A DNA stretch of 64,000 nt from Salinicoccus roseus (GTDB taxonomy: Bacteria > Bacillota > Bacilli > Staphylococcales > Salinicoccaceae): NCBI RefSeq assembly GCF_003814515.1, contig NZ_RKQJ01000002.1, positions 62,001 through 126,000 on the forward strand, read 5' to 3'. Of this stretch, positions 31,578 through 40,717 are shown in pieces (within the stretch, counting starts at the first letter, position 1; each line of letters starts with the position of its first letter). The notes beneath the pieces are model-generated. The model ran no database searches, was not told the DNA's origin, and saw only the letters and a program-made list of their open reading frames with translations. The translations under genes and the position numbers were made by a program.

Positions 31578-34203
31578 GTTCAAATGGCCGATTACAGCAT
31601 TGATGCTGATCTTTGCCGTAACAACCTATATCCTTGCTCCAAACCTTACCCAGTTGGCTGCAGAGAAGGGGGACGTCCAGCTGTCCGATGATTCTCCAAG
31701 TGAACAGGCACGGCAGTTCCTTGAAGAATACGATCAGGACAAGGAAACAATGTCGCTTGTGCTGGAATTCGATGGCGAGGTCATGCCACATGAATCCGAC
31801 ATCGTTTCATACATCGATGAGATAGAATCGGTGGAAGGTGTTGAAAATGTCATCAACCCATTCGATTTTGAAGATGATGTGCAGGAAAACTTCATCAACG
31901 ATGGGAATGGCGTGATCATGATTCCAATGGACTATGTCGGTCCGGTCAATGACATCGGTGGTGTCGCAGATTCCATCGAGGAGATGAATCCGACCGAAGC
32001 CGACACTTCCATGACTTCCAATGAACTGATCCAGAATACGGTGGAGCAGGATGCCATGGAAGGCATCCAGTCCACTGAAATGTTTACTGTGATCATCGTC
32101 GTAGCAGTACTGCTGCTCATGTTCCGCTCCATCGTCACACCTTTCATACCTGTAGCGGTAGTCGGTGTGGCCTATCTGATCGGACAGTCGTTCGTTGCCT
32201 GGTTTGTGGAATGGTTCGGGTTTCCGATCTCGCCACAGACCCAGAGTTTCCTGATCGTCATCCTGTTCGGCATCGGGACCGACTACTGTATACTGCTGCT
32301 CAACCGCTTCAAGGAGGAGCTCGAGCATCACGACAAGTACGATGCTATCATCCGCACCTTCTCCACCGGCGGCAAGACGGTCTTCATCAGCGGACTTTCA
32401 GGTGCGATCGTATTCGGTGTACTCTACTTTGCAAACTTCGAGATATACCGCTCGGCAGTCGGCGTGGCACTTGGTGTCGTCTTCCTGCTGCTGTCGCTCT
32501 TCACCCTGCTTCCCGCCCTCATGCACCTGCTCGGCAAGTACATATTCTGGCCGAACATCAAGAAGACGGAATTCAAGGAAAGCAGGCTGTGGACGCCGCT
32601 CGGCATCTTCTCATTGAAATATCCGACACGCATCATCTTCTCCATCTTCGCCATACTGATAGCAGTCGCGCTCTTCTATGATGACGAAGTGAACTTCGAT
32701 TCCATCGAGGAACTGGACAATGAGTACTCTGCAGTACATGCCACCAACGTCGTCAGTGAGAACTTCGATGAAGGCCAGCTCTTCCCTGTCCGGGTCATCG
32801 TCTCGAACGGTGATGATCTGCTGACCCAGGAAAGCCTCTCAAGACTTGATGCCGTGGCTTCCACAGTCTCAAGCCTTGAAGGTGTACAGGAAGTGCAGAC
32901 CATCACACGTCCGGCAGGTGAAGAGATTGAAGATCTTGGTGTCCGCAATCAGCTTGAACAGGCCAATGAAGGCATTGCTGATATGCAGGACGGGCTGAGT
33001 GACATATCAGAAGGACTGACTGATGCGAGCGACAGCCTTGCCAATAATGACATGGGAGGGGGAGACCTTTCCGAACTCGAATCCGGCATCGATGAAATCA
33101 ACGGCAATATCGGCCAGATCACCGAGTACATGACACAGACCGGAGATGTTGAAGGCGCTGCCCAGCAGCTGTCACAAGTTCAGGAAGGGTTGACCACCCT
33201 TTCCGGGGAAGTCGCAGCCGCCAATACACAGATGAATGAGCAGCAGACAGCCGCCAACGAGCAGCTGACGGAGCTCTCCAATGGATTGCGCGATTCCGCC
33301 GAAGGCATCGATGAGATTCAGGATGGACTCGAAGAAGTGTCCACCCTACTTGGTGAGATCAGCGAAAACGAAGCCGTCGACCAGACCGGCATACACGTGC
33401 CGCAGTCCTTCATAGACAACGATGACATCCAGGATGCTGCCGATCAGTATGCATTCGGCGATAATGAAGCATTGATCATGAACGTCATTCTGGCTGATGA
33501 CCCATACAGCCATGAAGCCATGGCGACACTGAATGAGATTGAAGAGACGGTCGACGGGGAACTTCAGCGTCTCGACCGGGAATCCACAGAATCCTACTTC
33601 TCAGGTGTAACAAGCATGAACCGGGACCTGAACCAGATTTCCAATGATGACTACAATCGTGTCGTAACGATATTCATACTGACACTGTTCGTCATCCTTG
33701 CCATCATCTTCAGATCCCTGATCCTGCCGATTTCAATGATCAGTTCCATATTCATCACCTATTTCGCCTCCGTCACCATCACACAATGGCTGCTTGGATT
33801 CTTCGGCTACGGTGAATTGAACTGGGCTGTGCCATTCTTCAGTCTGATCATATTCGCGGCACTCGGCATCGACTACTCCATATTCATCATAGACCGGTTC
33901 AGGGAGGAACTGACCGGACGCAGTATACGCGATGCCATTGAACAGTCCATCAGACGCATGGGTGGTGTCGTCATCACTGCAGTCATCATCCTGTCCGGTA
34001 CGTTTGCCGCGCTGCTGCCATCCGGCATGATCATTCTGATCCAGGTCGCAAGCATCATCATCTTCGCCCTGCTATTCTATGCCTTCATCGTACTGCCGCT
34101 TCTCGTGCCGGCCTTCGTAATCACATTCGGCCGCGGCAACTGGTGGCCATTCAGGATGCCGGGCGGCAGAGAACGTGAGCATAAGTTTAGGGACAAGGAA
34201 TAA
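31561..34203 (+). CDS. MMPL family RND-type transporter
   Basis: An 880-residue membrane protein with two halves, each of one helix, an extracytoplasmic domain and five helices, as in MmpL/RND lipid or drug exporters. The first half has FGIGTDYCILLLNRFKEEL and the second AALGIDYSIFIIDRFREEL; these GxxxDY segments carry the proton-relay Asp-Tyr pairs. The second extracytoplasmic domain includes a heptad-rich, Gln/Glu/Asn-rich coil (about residues 455-600). GGAGGTATAGACG precedes the ATG within the marR gene. By family it exports lipids, fatty acids or amphiphilic drugs; the MarR neighbour probably represses it. Confidence 0.93.
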   Translation: MKHILKFKWPITALMLIFAVTTYILAPNLTQLAAEKGDVQLSDDSPSEQARQFLEEYDQDKETMSLVLEFDGEVMPHESDIVSYIDEIESVEGVENVINPFDFEDDVQENFINDGNGVIMIPMDYVGPVNDIGGVADSIEEMNPTEADTSMTSNELIQNTVEQDAMEGIQSTEMFTVIIVVAVLLLMFRSIVTPFIPVAVVGVAYLIGQSFVAWFVEWFGFPISPQTQSFLIVILFGIGTDYCILLLNRFKEELEHHDKYDAIIRTFSTGGKTVFISGLSGAIVFGVLYFANFEIYRSAVGVALGVVFLLLSLFTLLPALMHLLGKYIFWPNIKKTEFKESRLWTPLGIFSLKYPTRIIFSIFAILIAVALFYDDEVNFDSIEELDNEYSAVHATNVVSENFDEGQLFPVRVIVSNGDDLLTQESLSRLDAVASTVSSLEGVQEVQTITRPAGEEIEDLGVRNQLEQANEGIADMQDGLSDISEGLTDASDSLANNDMGGGDLSELESGIDEINGNIGQITEYMTQTGDVEGAAQQLSQVQEGLTTLSGEVAAANTQMNEQQTAANEQLTELSNGLRDSAEGIDEIQDGLEEVSTLLGEISENEAVDQTGIHVPQSFIDNDDIQDAADQYAFGDNEALIMNVILADDPYSHEAMATLNEIEETVDGELQRLDRESTESYFSGVTSMNRDLNQISNDDYNRVVTIFILTLFVILAIIFRSLILPISMISSIFITYFASVTITQWLLGFFGYGELNWAVPFFSLIIFAALGIDYSIFIIDRFREELTGRSIRDAIEQSIRRMGGVVITAVIILSGTFAALLPSGMIILIQVASIIIFALLFYAFIVLPLLVPAFVITFGRGNWWPFRMPGGREREHKFRDKE

Positions 34204-34245
34204 CGGGTAAATAATAAAAGTTAAGAATAATTGAGGAGTGAATAT

Positions 34246-34494
34246 ATGCCGTCACAAAAAAGTTCAGGTGTTGCAGCAGTATTGAGCGCCCTGATCAACG
34301 GTCTCGGCCAGATCTATAATGGGCAGATCCTAAAAGGGGTCTTCATCATCCTGTTGCAGGTGATCAACGGAGCCCTGACTATAATCCTTATCGGCTACGT
34401 GTTCCTGCCAATCGTATGGCTGTATGCCGTCATTGATGCATACCGTAGTGCCGAAAAGATAAACGCCAGAAACTACCGGAGATATGGCAGATAA
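34246..34494 (+). CDS. Small TM2-like membrane protein
   Basis: An 82-residue protein with two hydrophobic helices and a basic C-terminus (NARNYRRYGR). GLGQIYNGQILKG followed by a second helix resembles the TM2 domain. A TTG at 34231 opens the frame, but GAGGAGTGAATAT points to the ATG at 34246. It lies 42 bases after the MMPL gene, so it may be the last gene of that operon before the terminator; a role with the pump is possible but unproven. Confidence 0.8.
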   Translation: MPSQKSSGVAAVLSALINGLGQIYNGQILKGVFIILLQVINGALTIILIGYVFLPIVWLYAVIDAYRSAEKINARNYRRYGR

Positions 34495-34495
34495 A

Positions 34496-34521
34496 TAAAG
34501 CAGGCCCATGGCCTGCTTTTC
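34496..34521 (+). terminator. Terminator after the TM2-like gene
   Basis: AAAGCAGGCC / GGCCTGCTTT with a 3-base loop and a T-rich tail. Confidence 0.85.
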
Positions 34522-34574
34522 TTTTATACCGATATCGGTATATGGTATAATTTCACTGAAGGATGTGATTACGT

Positions 34575-35090
34575 ATGGAAATTTTCGGTCTTTTTGCAGG
34601 CCTCGCCATCATCGGCATATTGCTGGCAATCTTCTTTTTCCTGCTTGGCATCGTCAAATGGCTGCTTCAGGGGTATTTCCTGTTCCGCGTTGCAGAGAAG
34701 AAGAATCTCGACATCCCATTACTGGGCTTCGTACCCTTCGGTACATTCTACCTTGGTGGACAGATGTATGATGGCCATATAACGGAGCGTGGCCAATTCA
34801 ACCCCAAGACAATAGGTCTCGTGTTCGCCATCGTCGGCATCGTCATCTATATCATGGGGTTGTCCATCGGTGACATCGCAATCAGCTATGTACTGATGGA
34901 ATCCATCGCCTTCCTGGGCCTCTTCAAGGCATATACGAAGAACCTCGGCGTCGCTGCACTGCTTGCCCTCTTGAACTTTGTGACTGCAGGCATCGCGGCC
35001 ATCATCATCCTCTTCCTCTACAACCGTAAACTGGAAGAAGATGCATTTGGCATCGTCGACGAAACAGGCGAAGCGGATAAGAGCATTTAA
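34575..35090 (+). CDS. Membrane protein of unknown function (DUF5684-like)
   Basis: A 171-residue protein with about four hydrophobic segments and an acidic, soluble C-terminus. The segment FRVAEKKNLDIPLLGFVPFG followed by TFYLGGQMYDGHI is reminiscent of DUF5684-type proteins, which have no known role. The ATG follows GAAGGATGTGATTACGT, a weak ribosome site. The 80 bases upstream contain a possible promoter and are preceded by a terminator, so it is likely a single-gene transcript. Confidence 0.75.
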   Translation: MEIFGLFAGLAIIGILLAIFFFLLGIVKWLLQGYFLFRVAEKKNLDIPLLGFVPFGTFYLGGQMYDGHITERGQFNPKTIGLVFAIVGIVIYIMGLSIGDIAISYVLMESIAFLGLFKAYTKNLGVAALLALLNFVTAGIAAIIILFLYNRKLEEDAFGIVDETGEADKSI

Positions 35091-35094
35091 CCAC

Positions 35095-35126
35095 AAAAAG
35101 GTCCTGACCATGGTCAGGACCTTTTT
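35095..35126. terminator. Bidirectional terminator
   Basis: A perfect 32-base palindrome (AAAAAGGTCCTGACCA then its complement) that ends in T-runs on both strands, between the convergent genes at 34575 and 35139. Confidence 0.93.
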
Positions 35127-35138
35127 TCGTGGCTTCAG

Positions 35139-36161
35139 CTATTCCATTTTCAGCTCAAGCAGCCGGTCATCATCCTCTGATGGGTCCCCCCGTCCATCGG
35201 TGTTATTGGTGATGGTGTACAGCCGACCGTCTTCTACAAGTACATCCCGCATACGGCTGCCCTCATCATAGAAGGTGGAAGCGGAATTAGAGGACAGGTC
35301 AAAGGCGATGACCTCACTGCCCCTAAGTGCTGCGATATAAAGCGTCTCACCGTCATAGGCAATGCCCGAGGGCGCCCATGTATCAGATCCCGTATGATAC
35401 AACGGAGTTTCGATCCCCGCTTCTTCTTCATCGCCTTTAACCACCGGCCATCCATAATTGGCACCCGGCTTGATGACATTGATTTCATCATGTCCGCTTG
35501 GTCCATGTTCTGTAGCATAGAGGGTCCCATTTTCATCCCATGCCAGCCCCTGCGGGTTACGATGGCCGTAGCTGAACACTTCATTATCAAAAGGATTGTC
35601 CTCCGGAATCGAACCATCTAGGGCAACCTTCAATATCTTCCCAGCCAGACTGTTTGTGTCCTGGCTGTACTCCCCATTACCGGCATCACCGGTAGTGATG
35701 TAGAGGTGACCATCCGGTCCGATATCCATTCTGCCGCCATTGTGGATAGTCCCTCCGGGAATATCTTCAACGATGACGCCGGATTCTGACCATGCAGAGC
35801 CCTCCCGCTTCATCTCGACGACCCGATTCTTCTCTCCATCATCCGAATATGTATGATAGAGGAAGGCGGTCTCGGTGTCGTTCGGGTGCACGATGAATCC
35901 TAGCAGGCCCCCTTCTCCTGAAGCATTGGTTTCCCGGTCGAGTTCAAGGGGCTGAACAGTCACTTCACCGTCACTCACCAGCTTCAGGGTGCCTCCCCTT
36001 TCGGAAATATAGAATCCTTCTTCCGTCTTCTCGATCATCCATGGCGTCTCCAAGTTCTTTGCCAATGTTTCCCCTTCCCCCGTATCGGGACCATTGCTCG
36101 CCGCTTCATTGCTGCATGCTCCAAGGACGAGAATCATCAATAAAATAATCCTCCTCATCAT
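35139..36161 (-). CDS. PQQ-dependent sugar dehydrogenase-like lipoprotein (YliI/sorbosone dehydrogenase family)
   Basis: A 340-residue predicted lipoprotein with lipobox VLGAC, then a six-bladed beta-propeller of the glucose/sorbosone dehydrogenase family. Family landmarks are the LETPWMIEKTEEGFYISERG opening, the TTGDAGN blade segment, YGHRNPQGLAWDENGTLYAT and a long GPSGHDEINVIKPGANYGWP motif. It would be anchored at the outer face of the membrane and oxidise a sugar or other alcohol; the natural substrate and cofactor are uncertain, and soluble aldose sugar dehydrogenases need PQQ. The ATG at 36161 follows AGAGGGGAT and is chosen over the GTG at 36179. Confidence 0.87.
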   Translation of the reverse strand: MMRRIILLMILVLGACSNEAASNGPDTGEGETLAKNLETPWMIEKTEEGFYISERGGTLKLVSDGEVTVQPLELDRETNASGEGGLLGFIVHPNDTETAFLYHTYSDDGEKNRVVEMKREGSAWSESGVIVEDIPGGTIHNGGRMDIGPDGHLYITTGDAGNGEYSQDTNSLAGKILKVALDGSIPEDNPFDNEVFSYGHRNPQGLAWDENGTLYATEHGPSGHDEINVIKPGANYGWPVVKGDEEEAGIETPLYHTGSDTWAPSGIAYDGETLYIAALRGSEVIAFDLSSNSASTFYDEGSRMRDVLVEDGRLYTITNNTDGRGDPSEDDDRLLELKME

Positions 36162-36182
36162 GCCATCCCCTCTTTCCACGGA

Positions 36183-37289
36183 TCATTTTACATTCAATAT
36201 CGCCTGGTACAGTATCTCCGCCCCGTTTGCCAGCGCAGAATGTTCGAACGTCATATTCGGGTGATGGAGCCCCGGCTTCAGATCACAGCCGAGCCCGAGC
36301 ATGGCACCTTTCAATTCCGGCATCTTGACCGTATAGTAGTGGAAATCATCCCCGCCACTTGTAATGATCGGCTCAAGGCACTTCTCCTCTCCAAGCACAT
36401 CCACAATCGAGTTGCGGAGTACATCAATTGCGTCCTGGTGACTCTCGCTCGCAACAATGCCGGAGAACTCCATATCTTCGATCTTCACATCATATATTTC
36501 CTCGATATTCTTCAAAATGGTGAAGACGCGCTCTTTCAGCTTCTCCATCTGCTCGTTGGTCTGCGCACGCATATCAATCCCGCATTCCGCACTCCCCGGT
36601 ATGATGTTCAGCGACTTGCCTCCGGCGAGGAAGCGCGTCATCTTGACCGAGGAAGGGATGATAGGATTGATGTGTATTTTGGAGAGCATATTGACGATAT
36701 CCGTACCGACCTCAATGGCATTATGGTTCAGGTGCGGCCTCGCACCATGCGCATCCTCCCCGACGATCTTGAATTCAACCGATCCTGCAGCCCCATGTTC
36801 AATGCTTGGCGCGGCAAATCCATTGACTGCCTCCTCTATCGGTCGCAAATGGATGCCGAAAAAGTAGTCCAGGTCATCCACGACGCCTTCGTCCACGACC
36901 GACAGTGCGCCCGTCCCGACCTCTTCTGCGGGCTGAAAAATGAAGCGCACGCCCCTCGATTCAAGCGCAGGGTCATCCTTTATTTTCAGCATCGTACCGA
37001 TGACCATCGAAGTGTGCGCATCATGTCCACAGGAATGATTGGCCTGCTTGACGCCATCCACCTCCTGGAACAGTGCATCTATATCCGCCCGGATGCCTAT
37101 GATTGGATTGCCTTCGTCAAAATTCCCGACATCACAGTAGAGCCCCGTCGTATTGCTGAATTTGACAGGGCTGAATCCAGCACCCTCCAGGTAGTCGTAT
37201 ATGTACGCCGTCGTCTCCGTCTCCTCATAGCTCAGTTCAGGGTGCGCATGCATATGTTCGAAAACTTCTTTCATTTTTTCCTCAATCAC
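36183..37289 (-). CDS. M20D amidohydrolase (N-acyl amino acid/desuccinylase-like)
   Basis: A 368-residue zinc-dependent peptidase-family hydrolase of the M20D branch (hippurate hydrolase, N-acetyl-diaminopimelate deacylase, IAA-amino acid hydrolase). The metal-binding core is HSCGHDAHTSMV, with the catalytic Glu pair in PAEEVGTGA and further ligands downstream; the inserted dimerisation domain is present. The start is a GTG at 37289 preceded by AAAGGAG; the frame upstream is not translated by this reading. It is divergent from a YfcC transporter and an N-succinylamino acid racemase, so it may desuccinylate or deacylate N-acyl-L-amino acids. Confidence 0.9.
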   Translation of the reverse strand: MIEEKMKEVFEHMHAHPELSYEETETTAYIYDYLEGAGFSPVKFSNTTGLYCDVGNFDEGNPIIGIRADIDALFQEVDGVKQANHSCGHDAHTSMVIGTMLKIKDDPALESRGVRFIFQPAEEVGTGALSVVDEGVVDDLDYFFGIHLRPIEEAVNGFAAPSIEHGAAGSVEFKIVGEDAHGARPHLNHNAIEVGTDIVNMLSKIHINPIIPSSVKMTRFLAGGKSLNIIPGSAECGIDMRAQTNEQMEKLKERVFTILKNIEEIYDVKIEDMEFSGIVASESHQDAIDVLRNSIVDVLGEEKCLEPIITSGGDDFHYYTVKMPELKGAMLGLGCDLKPGLHHPNMTFEHSALANGAEILYQAILNVK

Positions 37290-37388
37290 GTTTTTATCTC
37301 CTTTCATACAAACCATTGAATAATCATTCACTCTTCCTTATAATACATTATAAATTACTTGAAAATTCAAACAAGGGGGTATTTGATT

Positions 37389-38822
37389 ATGAGCAACAAT
37401 GATTCGACTGAAGAAAAGGATGGAAAACGCGAAAAGAGGGGATTCCGCCTCCCGGATGCCTACGCGATACTTTTCTTCTTCCTCGTGCTGGCAGCAGCAG
37501 CTACATACATAATTCCAGCAGGAACCTTTGAAACCGAACAGTCTGCAGAAGGCATCGATGTCATCATTCCAGGCACCTACAGCATCATCGATTCGAACCC
37601 GGCCGGATTCCTCGATATCTTCAGCGCAATCGTCGAGGGACTCGTCAGTACAGCGAACCTGATCTTCCTCGTTCTCATCATCGGCGGTGTATTCGCCGTC
37701 ATCGAACGAACCGGTGCCATTGATGCACTGGTCACTAAGATCATCCGCATCACAAAGAATAAGGAATGGCTGCTCATCGCGCTCGTCATGATCGTGTTCT
37801 CCATATTCGGCACACTCGGCATCATCGTCAATGCGGTTATCGCCTTCATCCCGCTCGGCATCATCCTTGCCCGCTCTATGAAGATGGACGCGATCATCGG
37901 TGTATCGATCATCTACCTCGGGGCCTATGTCGGCTTCGGTGTGGCCATCCTCGATCCGCTCACAATCGGCTTCGCCCAAGAAATCGCTGAAATCCCTCTA
38001 TTCTCCGGCGCGCCTGAACGTGTCGTCATGTACCTCATCACGCTTGCTGCCACCATGGCCTATGTCATCTGGTATGCGAACCGCATCAAGAAGGACCCGG
38101 AACGCAGCATACTGAAGGGCAACCCCTTCCCAAAAAACCCCAAGGAGGCTGAAGGTCTCGGTCAGCAGGATATGAAACTGAAGCACATCCTCGTGCTGCT
38201 TGCCCTGGCAGGCGGCATCGGCGCCTATGTCACAGGTGTATTCGTGGCGGAGTGGAGCCTCGGTGAAATGTCTGCCGTCTTCCTCGTCATCATGGTGGCC
38301 ACGGCACTCATCGGCAGAATCCATGTGAATGAAATGATATCCACTTTCATCGAAGGGGCGAATACCGTTCTCTACGGTGCCCTCATCATTGGGATGGCCC
38401 GTTCCATCGTAGTGCTGCTCGAGCAGGGCATGATCCTGGACAGTATCGTCAATTTCATGGCCATCATCATGGATCCCTTCTCAAGCACAATGGGGGCGAT
38501 CATGATGTTCATCGCCAACGGCCTGTTCAACCTGATCGTCACTTCCGGCAGCGGCCAGGCCGCCATCGTCATGCCGATCATGGCTCCGCTTGCAGACATC
38601 ATGGACTTCCCGCGCCAGATTGCCGTACAGGCCTATACGATGGGTGACGGCTTCACCAACATCATCACACCGTTGTCCGGCGTCCTGATGGCAAACCTTG
38701 CCATCGCAGGCGTTCCATATACAAAATGGTTCAGGTTCGCCCTACCGCTTGTACTTATCTGGTATGTCCTCGGCATTATCTATATAATTGTACTTGTAGC
38801 AATAAACTGGGGTCCAGTATAG
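37389..38822 (+). CDS. YfcC family (DcuC-like) carboxylate/amino acid transporter
   Basis: A 477-residue permease with about twelve helices from the YfcC/C4-dicarboxylate anaerobic carrier superfamily. The N-terminal DAYAILFFFLVLAAAATYII, the GFGVAILDPLTIGFAQEIAE motif and the C-terminal DGFTNIITPLSGVLMANLAI are family features; the last has the conserved Asn-Pro type loop. The frame can start at 37359, but CAAGGGGGT places the start at the ATG at 37389. It is followed by the racemase gene 12 bases later, so the two are cotranscribed. Its substrate may be an N-acyl amino acid or a peptide-derived carboxylate. Confidence 0.9.
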   Translation: MSNNDSTEEKDGKREKRGFRLPDAYAILFFFLVLAAAATYIIPAGTFETEQSAEGIDVIIPGTYSIIDSNPAGFLDIFSAIVEGLVSTANLIFLVLIIGGVFAVIERTGAIDALVTKIIRITKNKEWLLIALVMIVFSIFGTLGIIVNAVIAFIPLGIILARSMKMDAIIGVSIIYLGAYVGFGVAILDPLTIGFAQEIAEIPLFSGAPERVVMYLITLAATMAYVIWYANRIKKDPERSILKGNPFPKNPKEAEGLGQQDMKLKHILVLLALAGGIGAYVTGVFVAEWSLGEMSAVFLVIMVATALIGRIHVNEMISTFIEGANTVLYGALIIGMARSIVVLLEQGMILDSIVNFMAIIMDPFSSTMGAIMMFIANGLFNLIVTSGSGQAAIVMPIMAPLADIMDFPRQIAVQAYTMGDGFTNIITPLSGVLMANLAIAGVPYTKWFRFALPLVLIWYVLGIIYIIVLVAINWGPV

Positions 38823-38834
38823 GAGGAAGAACTA

Positions 38835-39974
38835 ATGAATATTAAAGAAATCAAACTGCATCAGCTCCTGATGAAGATGAAGACACCATTCACGACGAGC
38901 TTCGGCACACAGCAGGATCGCCACATCACCATTGTAGAAGCGATAGACGACGCCGGCCGTTCCGGCTTCGGGGAATGCGTCTCCGGAGAGGACCCGCTCT
39001 ATTCCGAAGAATTCATGGACGCCTCAATCATCGCGATGAAGAAGTATTTCGCACCGATCGTCATCCATGAGGAAATCACCCATCCGGATGACGTATGGGA
39101 AAAGTTCAAACCGTTCAAGCGGAACAACATGGCCAAATCGGCAATTGAAGGGGCCGTCTGGGACCTCTACGCCAAGCAGAATGACATGACGCTTGCCGAA
39201 GCCATCGGAGGCAGAAAGGAGAAGGTCGACGTCGGTGTTTCCTTAGGCCTTGAGGATACGGATGAACTCCTCCTCGAGAAAGTGAAGGAGAAGGTCGACG
39301 AAGGATACAAACGGATCAAAGTGAAGATCAAACCCGGACGCGACGTAGAAATGATCCGCAGCATCAGGGACCGTTTCGGCGACATCCCACTCATGGTGGA
39401 TGCGAACTCCGCCTATACGCTCGATGATATGGAGACGCTTAAGGCACTCGATGAATTCAACCTGATGATGATCGAACAGCCCCTCGCTGCCGGCGACCTC
39501 ATCGACCACGCCAAACTGCAGAAGGAAATCAGCACACCGGTATGCCTCGATGAAAGCATCGACTCCTATGAAGCCGCACGCGGCGCCATAGAACTCCGAA
39601 GCTGCCGGATCATCAACGTAAAGGTCGGCCGTGTCGGCGGCATCACCCAATCCAAAAAGATCCATGACCTGGCAGCACAGCATGACATTCCACTGTGGTG
39701 CGGCGGCATGCTCGAAGCAGGCGTCGGCCGCCTGCACAACATCGCCATCACAACACTCGGCAACTTCACCCTGCCGGGTGATACCGCTTCATCCAGCCGA
39801 TACTGGTATGAAGACATCATCACACCGGAAGTCGTCGCTGAAGACGGCGTCGTCGAAGTCAGCAGGGAACCGGGCATCGGTGCAGAAGTTGATTTCGGCA
39901 AGATGGAGCAATACCTGCAGAAGACGGAGTCCATTACAGAAGCAGACACCGTCGATATGATCTTCTATGATTGA
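38835..39974 (+). CDS. N-succinylamino acid racemase / o-succinylbenzoate synthase family enolase
   Basis: A 379-residue member of the NSAR/OSBS branch of the enolase superfamily. Catalytic residues are all present: the Lys of the KVK motif (Lys164), metal ligands Asp189 (VDANS), Glu214 (IEQP) and Asp239 (LDES), and the second acid/base Lys263 (NVKVGR). Numbering is close to that of the Amycolatopsis racemase. Members of this family make OSB for menaquinone, racemise N-succinyl amino acids, or both. No other men genes are nearby, whereas a transporter and an M20D hydrolase are, so the racemase role is favoured. It ends at a terminator. Confidence 0.9.
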   Translation: MNIKEIKLHQLLMKMKTPFTTSFGTQQDRHITIVEAIDDAGRSGFGECVSGEDPLYSEEFMDASIIAMKKYFAPIVIHEEITHPDDVWEKFKPFKRNNMAKSAIEGAVWDLYAKQNDMTLAEAIGGRKEKVDVGVSLGLEDTDELLLEKVKEKVDEGYKRIKVKIKPGRDVEMIRSIRDRFGDIPLMVDANSAYTLDDMETLKALDEFNLMMIEQPLAAGDLIDHAKLQKEISTPVCLDESIDSYEAARGAIELRSCRIINVKVGRVGGITQSKKIHDLAAQHDIPLWCGGMLEAGVGRLHNIAITTLGNFTLPGDTASSSRYWYEDIITPEVVAEDGVVEVSREPGIGAEVDFGKMEQYLQKTESITEADTVDMIFYD

Positions 39975-39988
39975 TTGGAACAGAAAAA

Positions 39989-40026
39989 GGACACGGACGG
40001 CGCATGTGCCGTCCGTGTTCTTTCTT
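39989..40026 (+). terminator. Terminator of the YfcC-racemase operon
   Basis: Stem ACACGGACGGC / GCCGTCCGTGT with a loop of six bases, then a T-rich tail TTCTTTCTT. Confidence 0.88.
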
Positions 40027-40078
40027 GTATTGAATGGTCTGGAAGTTGGAAGGTCAACTTGCAGTCGCTCTTCCATAT

Positions 40079-40708
40079 CTAAGCCTCGAGTGCCGTTCTG
40101 ATGCCGAATAGGATCAGGACTACTCCGGCGCCTTTCGACAGCCAGTTCTGGAAAGTTCTGCTCTTGAGCCATCTCTTCATTATGTTTACAAGTTCGACGA
40201 CGATGAGGAACCAGACTGTAGAAATCCCGATCAGTATGCCTGCGAGTATGATCAGCTGCTGGTTTTCCCCGATGCTTCCGCCCACTGTCATGAACTGCGG
40301 CATGATGGTGATATAGAGCAGCAGAACTTTCGGATTGAAGATGTTGCTGATGAGCCCCTGCCTGAAGGATGCCTTCATATGCCCCTTCGCCTGGCCGCCC
40401 CCATCCTTCAGTTCATTCATCGAAACGAGTTGACCGGCTGTGAAGCTCTTGATGCCTATGTAGACAAGGTAGGCTGCACCAATGTACTTTATTGTGCTGA
40501 ATAAAAGGATCGAATTAGCGATGACGACCGCCAGTCCGATGACTGCGATGAATGTCCAGAACAGATGCCCGAGAATGATGCCAAGGATCGTCACTCTCCC
40601 GGCGTTGCTGTTATAGTTCAGCGTATTCTTCATGATGATCATCATGTCCGCTCCCGGCAGCATGGCCAACACGAGCACCACTGTGCTGTATGCAAGCAGA
40701 TTATCCAT
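40079..40708 (-). CDS. LysE family translocator
   Basis: A 209-residue amino acid/metabolite exporter of the LysE/RhtB family, with six helices. The N-terminal VLAMLPGADMMIIMKNTLNY carries the conserved Pro-Gly-Pro-like motif (here Pro-Gly-Ala) and the GRVTILGIILGHLFWT and YIGAAYLVYIGIKSF segments are diagnostic; FRQGLISNIFNPKVLL is the central motif. It is preceded by GGGGAGGACA and lies 9 bases after the phosphoesterase stop, an operon-like position. The exported solute is unknown. Confidence 0.92.
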   Translation of the reverse strand: MDNLLAYSTVVLVLAMLPGADMMIIMKNTLNYNSNAGRVTILGIILGHLFWTFIAVIGLAVVIANSILLFSTIKYIGAAYLVYIGIKSFTAGQLVSMNELKDGGGQAKGHMKASFRQGLISNIFNPKVLLLYITIMPQFMTVGGSIGENQQLIILAGILIGISTVWFLIVVELVNIMKRWLKSRTFQNWLSKGAGVVLILFGIRTALEA

Positions 40709-40717
40709 TGTCCTCCC

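Noticed and set aside
36240-37319. A 359-codon plus-strand frame opposite the M20D gene
   Set aside because: Shadow of a well-supported hydrolase gene, with no recognisable motif.
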